A stretch of DNA of 9,580 nucleotides from Legionella sp. GTDB taxonomy: Bacteria; Pseudomonadota; Gammaproteobacteria; Legionellales; Legionellaceae. The DNA lies in NCBI GenBank assembly GCA_004297865.1, contig SCSO01000103.1, forward strand, positions 1 through 9,580. Direction: 5' to 3'. This document shows, piece by piece, positions 6,581 through 9,580 of the stretch. Positions within the stretch are counted from its first letter, which is position 1; each line of letters begins with the position of its first letter. The position numbers and the translations under genes were made by a program. The notes under the pieces are model-generated. The model saw only the letters and a list, made by a program, of their open reading frames with translations, had not been told where the DNA came from and did no database searches.

Positions 6581-6587
6581 TTTGGTC

Positions 6588-6782
6588 ATGTTAATATTGA
6601 CTCGCCGTATAGGTGAAACCTTGATTATTGGTGATGATGTGAATATCACTGTTTTAGGGGTTAAGGGTAATCAAGTACGTTTAGGTATTAATGCACCTAA
6701 AGATGTTTCGGTTCATCGTGAAGAAATTTATTTACGTATACAACAAGAAAAAGAATCTGATGATTCTGAAGAAGTAGTATAG
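6588..6782 (+). CDS. csrA: Carbon storage regulator CsrA (RNA-binding global regulator)
   Basis: This 64-residue homodimeric RNA-binding protein binds GGA motifs in mRNA leaders and controls translation and stability. In Legionella it represses transmissive-phase traits until the small RNAs RsmY/RsmZ sequester it (family knowledge). The sequence is canonical: MLILTRRIGE at 1-10 with Leu4 and Arg6, the GINAPKDVSVHREEIY core at 33-48, and Arg44, all RNA-contact positions. The acidic tail (DDSEE) is outside the fold. The start is ATG 6588, because every CsrA begins at MLILTRR and AGGGAGA at 6574-6580 is well spaced for it. A TTG six bases upstream is in frame but would add two residues without support. 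It follows the LPS cluster on the same strand but has its own promoter, and faces birA convergently. Confidence 0.97.
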   Translation: MLILTRRIGETLIIGDDVNITVLGVKGNQVRLGINAPKDVSVHREEIYLRIQQEKESDDSEEVV

Positions 6783-6806
6783 TACGATTTCCTCGCAGTT
6801 CATCCA

Positions 6807-6834
6807 GTTCCGAGCACTTAAAACTGCTCGGGAC
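6807..6834. terminator. GC-rich hairpin in the convergent csrA/birA gap
   Basis: GTTCCGAGCA at 6807-6816 pairs with TGCTCGGGAC at 6825-6834, a 10-base-pair stem with one G-U pair and an 8-base A/T-rich loop. It lies between two converging genes, where a shared terminator is expected. Neither side carries a U-tract, so it is not a textbook intrinsic terminator. It may act with Rho or protect the 3' end of the csrA transcript. Confidence 0.5.
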
Positions 6835-6852
6835 GAAATAAGTCCGCTTAAT

Positions 6853-7845
6853 CTATCCCTCCTGTCTTAACGTAGTATCCCCAGATGAAAGATAATGTGT
6901 TTGCCCTGTATCCTCTTCGACTATCAGTAAACCTTCAGCATTAATTCCTCTAGCTATGCCATTTAATTGATGTGTGGATTGATGTAAGACAGTAATATTT
7001 TTTCCTGCTAAATAATCGTAGTCGTTCCATTCTGAAATAAAATCATTTAAACCATGCTCTAAAAATCTTTGCATATAAACTGAAAGTTCTTTTAATATGG
7101 CTATAACAATTAAATTACGGTCGAAATGATCCTTAGTTATTTCATACAGTGAACACCATTCTCTGTCAGGTAAGGGATGTTTTTGCGTGTCGCTATTGAT
7201 GTTGAGTCCTATACCGATAATAACTTGAGCATTACTATTCGATTCAGCTAAGATTTCTATCAAAATGCCACAAAGTTTTTGATCTTTCCATAGAATATCA
7301 TTAGGCCATTTGACTCGCAGCTCCTCACTGGGGACTAAAGTTTTAAGTACATTCACTATGGCTAAACTAACCACTAAACTCAACCCAGACAACTTATTCA
7401 AATCACAGTGCAAATCCCATCGGCTGGAACAATAAATATTCTCCCCAAAAGGAGAATACCATTGTCGGCCAAAGCGACCGCGTCCTTGGGTTTGTTTTTC
7501 GGCACAGCAAATCTCGATAAGGTGGCTGGGTGATAATTCTTTTAGGAATTTATTAGTGGAATCGATTGAGCTAAAAATATGCAGAGCAAAAGGTTGAGGG
7601 AAATTTGCGCATTTTAAACCGTCCCCAATTCTTTCTTCATCTAATAATTTAAATGGCTGAGTTAATTGGTAGCCTTGTTGGGCTATGGGCTGAATGGGAA
7701 TTCCTAATTCGATTAATTGCGTTATTTGTTTCCATATAGCGGTGCGTGAAATGTTTAATATTTTTCCCAATTCATTGCCGCTATGACATTTTTGGTCATT
7801 TAATAATTGGATGAGTTGCTGTTGAGTCGTGCTAAGTTGCTTCAT
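6853..7845 (-). CDS. birA: Biotin--[acetyl-CoA-carboxylase] ligase / biotin repressor BirA
   Basis: This 330-residue cytoplasmic enzyme activates biotin with ATP to biotinyl-5'-AMP and attaches it to the lysine of biotin carboxyl carrier protein. Members with an N-terminal helix-turn-helix also repress biotin genes. Here a winged-helix domain is visible at about 10-60, with a recognition-helix segment NISRTAIWKQI near 31-41. The catalytic domain has DSTN at 95-98, the biotinyl-adenylate loop GRGRFGRQW at 121-129, KWPNDI at 179-184 and GIGLNIN at 211-217. A C-terminal small beta domain ends the protein. Length is close to E. coli BirA (321). The full domain set predicts a bifunctional protein. 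Its start is six bases after the PPTase stop with no clear Shine-Dalgarno, so translational coupling is likely. No bio operator was identified in the window. Confidence 0.95.
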   Translation of the reverse strand: MKQLSTTQQQLIQLLNDQKCHSGNELGKILNISRTAIWKQITQLIELGIPIQPIAQQGYQLTQPFKLLDEERIGDGLKCANFPQPFALHIFSSIDSTNKFLKELSPSHLIEICCAEKQTQGRGRFGRQWYSPFGENIYCSSRWDLHCDLNKLSGLSLVVSLAIVNVLKTLVPSEELRVKWPNDILWKDQKLCGILIEILAESNSNAQVIIGIGLNINSDTQKHPLPDREWCSLYEITKDHFDRNLIVIAILKELSVYMQRFLEHGLNDFISEWNDYDYLAGKNITVLHQSTHQLNGIARGINAEGLLIVEEDTGQTHYLSSGDTTLRQEG

Positions 7846-7851
7846 AATGAA

Positions 7852-8589
7852 TCAAAACTTTAAACTGACATTTTGGTGTAGTTCAATAAATCCATGACGA
7901 AGTTCACGAACTCTGGGGCTAAAGCAGAGTGCGCCCGCACAAGCGATTTCTGGCATAAAACTTCGTAATTGCCAAGTCAGATTATGTAGTGGATCCTCGA
8001 CCAATTGTTTAGTAGGTATGGTACTAGGTACGGTAAATTCTTGTGTTGGGTAGGAGAGTCCTAAACCGGTAGCTTTGATGAAGGCTTCTTTTTGTGCCCA
8101 AATATGAAAAAAAGTGGCGGCTTTAAGCGCTGTGGGTTTGCGCTTTAATTCATCAATTTCTTGATACGAAAAAAGATTTTTCGCGATGCCTTCATAGGGT
8201 CGTGGAGAAAAATATTCAATATCCACACCCATAGGATGTCCCTTACCTACGGCTAACAAGGCGGAATCACCGGAATGACTGATATTAAAATGCAGTTTTT
8301 GGGTATTAACCACCTCAGGTTTACCTTGGGCATTGTAAGTAAATTCGAGGCGTTCTGCAGGGATATTAAGATATCGTGACAAAATGATTCTCATGGTGGC
8401 CCGAGCAGTGGCGAAACGTCGTTTGTGGCGACTGAAGTAGAAACGATCAGATCTGGCTTTTTCCTCGGCATTTAATATTTGCGAAGCACTGTCTAATTCT
8501 TGGGCTAAAGAAAACTGCCATAGGTCAATTCTAGTGTCATTGAGGATGCAATTTTGCGTATTTAAGGGTGTAAATCCAATTATGGTCAT
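7852..8589 (-). CDS. Sfp-type 4'-phosphopantetheinyl transferase
   Basis: This 245-residue enzyme of the Sfp/Gsp/HetI group moves phosphopantetheine from CoA to a serine of a carrier protein (ACP, or PKS/NRPS carrier domains), converting apo to holo form. Visible motifs are NAQGKPEV at 86-93, the HFNISHSGD segment at 100-108, the Mg-binding GVDIE at 121-125 (Asp123, Glu125), and WAQKEAFIK at 164-172 (Glu168, Lys172). The basic KARSDRFYF and RHKRR regions near 44-58 are typical of the first half-domain. The length is right for a pseudo-dimeric Sfp type, roughly twice AcpS. It is first in a two-gene unit with birA. The start codon lies 79 bases from divergent accA with no evident Shine-Dalgarno. 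Whether it serves primary ACP or secondary metabolism cannot be decided; the fatty-acid neighbourhood favours ACP. Confidence 0.92.
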   Translation of the reverse strand: MTIIGFTPLNTQNCILNDTRIDLWQFSLAQELDSASQILNAEEKARSDRFYFSRHKRRFATARATMRIILSRYLNIPAERLEFTYNAQGKPEVVNTQKLHFNISHSGDSALLAVGKGHPMGVDIEYFSPRPYEGIAKNLFSYQEIDELKRKPTALKAATFFHIWAQKEAFIKATGLGLSYPTQEFTVPSTIPTKQLVEDPLHNLTWQLRSFMPEIACAGALCFSPRVRELRHGFIELHQNVSLKF

Positions 8590-8627
8590 AAGTTGTGCTT
8601 TGAATCTGGCATCAATTAACGGTTAAG

Positions 8628-8656
8628 AGTATCATATACCATGATATTTAATTCAA
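8628..8656 (-). promoter_or_regulatory. Predicted promoter of the PPTase-birA unit
   Basis: On the minus strand TTGAAT (complement of 8651-8656) and GATACT (complement of 8628-8633) are separated by exactly 17 bases, each matching four of six consensus bases. Transcription would start near 8620, about 30 bases before the PPTase ATG. The region is shared with divergent accA, whose own promoter I could not place with confidence. Confidence 0.4.
8630..8646. repeat. Inverted repeat in the divergent PPTase/accA promoter region
   Basis: TATCAT at 8630-8635 and ATGATA at 8641-8646 are perfect 6-base inverted arms around ATACC. The repeat overlaps the predicted minus-strand -10 and lies 22 bases upstream of the accA ATG, so a bound dimer could affect both directions. 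I recognise no known operator; AT-rich short repeats arise often by chance. Confidence 0.35.
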
Positions 8657-8668
8657 CAAAGAGTAATA

Positions 8669-9580
8669 ATGAGTCGACAATTTTTGGATTTTGAGCAACC
8701 CATTGAAGAATTGAATCAAAAAATTGAAGCATTGCGCATGGTGGGCAGCGATAATGAAGTCAACTTAAGCGAAGAAATTGCTCGTTTAGAGGCAAAATGT
8801 TCGGAATTGACCGCTAATGTATTTTCTAATTTAGAGCCTTGGCAAGTCGCGCAAATGGCAAGACATCCTTTACGCCCACAAACTACTGATTATATTGATC
8901 TTATTTTTACTGATTTTCAAGAATTGCATGGTGATCGCAGCTATTCGTCTGCTCCCGCAATTATTGGGGGAGTCGCTCGTTTAAATGGTGAGCCCGTCAT
9001 GGTTTTGGGGCATCAGAAGGGTAAACGGACTAAGGAAAAGGTTTATCGTAATTTTGGCATGGCTCGTCCTGAAGAATATCGTAAGGCCTTGCGTTTGATG
9101 CGTATGGCAGAGAAATTTAAATTGCCTATTTTCACCTTTATTGATACCGCAGGTGCATATCCTGGTATTGGCGCTGAAGAGCGTAACCAATCAGAAGCAA
9201 TTGCTCGCAATTTATTTGCTATGTCCCGTCTTAAAACACCAGTGATTTGTACCGTAACGGGTGAAGCCGGCTCAGGTGGTGCTTTAGCCATTGGGGTAGG
9301 TGATAAGATTTTAATGTTGCAATTTGGGATCTATTCGGTGATTTCTCCAGAAGGCTGTGCTTCTATTTTATGGAAGGACGCTGCTAAAGCTAGTGATGCG
9401 GCGCGAGCCATGGGTATTACTGCTGATCGTATCTTAGAAAATAAATTAATCGATATGGTTATCCCTGAGCCTCTTGGTGGCGCTCACCGGGATGTTGAGG
9501 AAATGGCCAGACGATTGAAAAGAATATTAATCACTGAATTAGCCGGTTTGAAGAAAATACCGGCAGATAAATTGATTGAA
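8669..9580 (+). CDS. accA: Acetyl-CoA carboxylase carboxyltransferase subunit alpha (3' end cut by window)
   Basis: AccA with AccD transfers the carboxyl group from carboxybiotin on BCCP to acetyl-CoA, forming malonyl-CoA for fatty-acid synthesis. The frame from ATG 8669 is open for 304 codons to the right edge. E. coli AccA has 319, so about 15 residues are missing and no stop is seen. The N-terminus (FLDFEQPIEEL) and a charged helical segment to about 50 match the family. The carboxyltransferase core shows MARHPLRP near 63-70, GHQKG at 114-118, RNFGM at 127-131, the glycine-rich GEAGSGGALAIG at 198-209 that forms the oxyanion hole, and SPEGCASILWK at 226-236. IDTAGAYPG at 158-166 has Ala161 where E. 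coli has Pro. AAAGAG at 8658-8663 is the likely ribosome binding site. It is divergent from the PPTase-birA pair. Confidence 0.97.
   Translation, partial: MSRQFLDFEQPIEELNQKIEALRMVGSDNEVNLSEEIARLEAKCSELTANVFSNLEPWQVAQMARHPLRPQTTDYIDLIFTDFQELHGDRSYSSAPAIIGGVARLNGEPVMVLGHQKGKRTKEKVYRNFGMARPEEYRKALRLMRMAEKFKLPIFTFIDTAGAYPGIGAEERNQSEAIARNLFAMSRLKTPVICTVTGEAGSGGALAIGVGDKILMLQFGIYSVISPEGCASILWKDAAKASDAARAMGITADRILENKLIDMVIPEPLGGAHRDVEEMARRLKRILITELAGLKKIPADKLIE

Noticed and set aside
6582..6587. TTG start giving CsrA two extra residues (MV)
   Set aside because: CsrA proteins begin at MLILTRR; ATG 6588 has the better-spaced Shine-Dalgarno AGGGAGA.
6783..6852. tRNA gene downstream of csrA, as in some enterobacteria
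   Set aside because: The 70-base gap has no cloverleaf or T-loop motif; only the simple hairpin is present.
8981..9291. Two overlapping minus-strand open frames
   Set aside because: Both are antisense to the carboxyltransferase core of accA, which continues to the window edge.
1..9580. Insertion sequences, CRISPR arrays, integrase or attachment sites, JUMPstart/ops element
   Set aside because: No transposase or integrase motifs, no spaced repeats and no ops-type GGCGGTAG sequence were seen on reading through.

Overview
The window looks like a gammaproteobacterial chromosome of the Legionella type. The DNA is AT-rich, and a 64-residue CsrA with the sequence expected of the main Legionella CsrA sits directly beside an O-antigen/LPS locus, as I recall it does in L. 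pneumophila. A tandem site matching my memory of the Legionella PmrA consensus lies upstream of csrA. The genus assignment is from memory and gene order, not a database search.

Left part (1-6391, all + strand) is the distal end of an O-antigen cluster. It opens with the C-terminal part of a polytopic Wzx-like flippase. A good sigma-70-type promoter follows, then a tight run of five genes: gmd, a GDP-sugar epimerase/reductase (colC-like), colD, manC and a WecA/WbpL-type polyprenyl-phosphate sugar-1-phosphate transferase. The key gene is at 2639-3802. It is a DegT/StrS-fold PLP enzyme in which the catalytic lysine is replaced by histidine (Ser185-His186), the signature of GDP-4-keto-6-deoxy-D-mannose 3-dehydratase (ColD), not of perosamine synthase. 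ManC, Gmd, ColD and the reductase together make the route Man-1-P -> GDP-Man -> GDP-4-keto-6-deoxy-Man -> GDP-4-keto-3,6-dideoxy-Man -> GDP-L-colitose. The cluster therefore predicts a 3,6-dideoxyhexose (colitose) in the LPS. No phosphomannomutase or colitosyltransferase is in view.

Middle (6392-6852) is the csrA regulatory region and gene. Upstream are a tandem PmrA-like box, a perfect 17-bp palindrome covering the -10, a leader rich in GGA motifs, and an 11-codon ORF whose stop overlaps the csrA Shine-Dalgarno. A hairpin lies in the convergent gap after csrA.

Right part (6853-9580) holds a minus-strand pair, a Sfp-type 4'-phosphopantetheinyl transferase followed by birA, and divergently accA, cut by the window edge after 304 codons. 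BirA and the PPTase install the two classic swinging-arm cofactors (biotin and phosphopantetheine). AccA belongs to the biotin-dependent acetyl-CoA carboxylase, so this block is a fatty-acid-synthesis neighbourhood. No stretch longer than 300 bases lacks a gene. I see no tRNA, rRNA, CRISPR array or insertion sequence.
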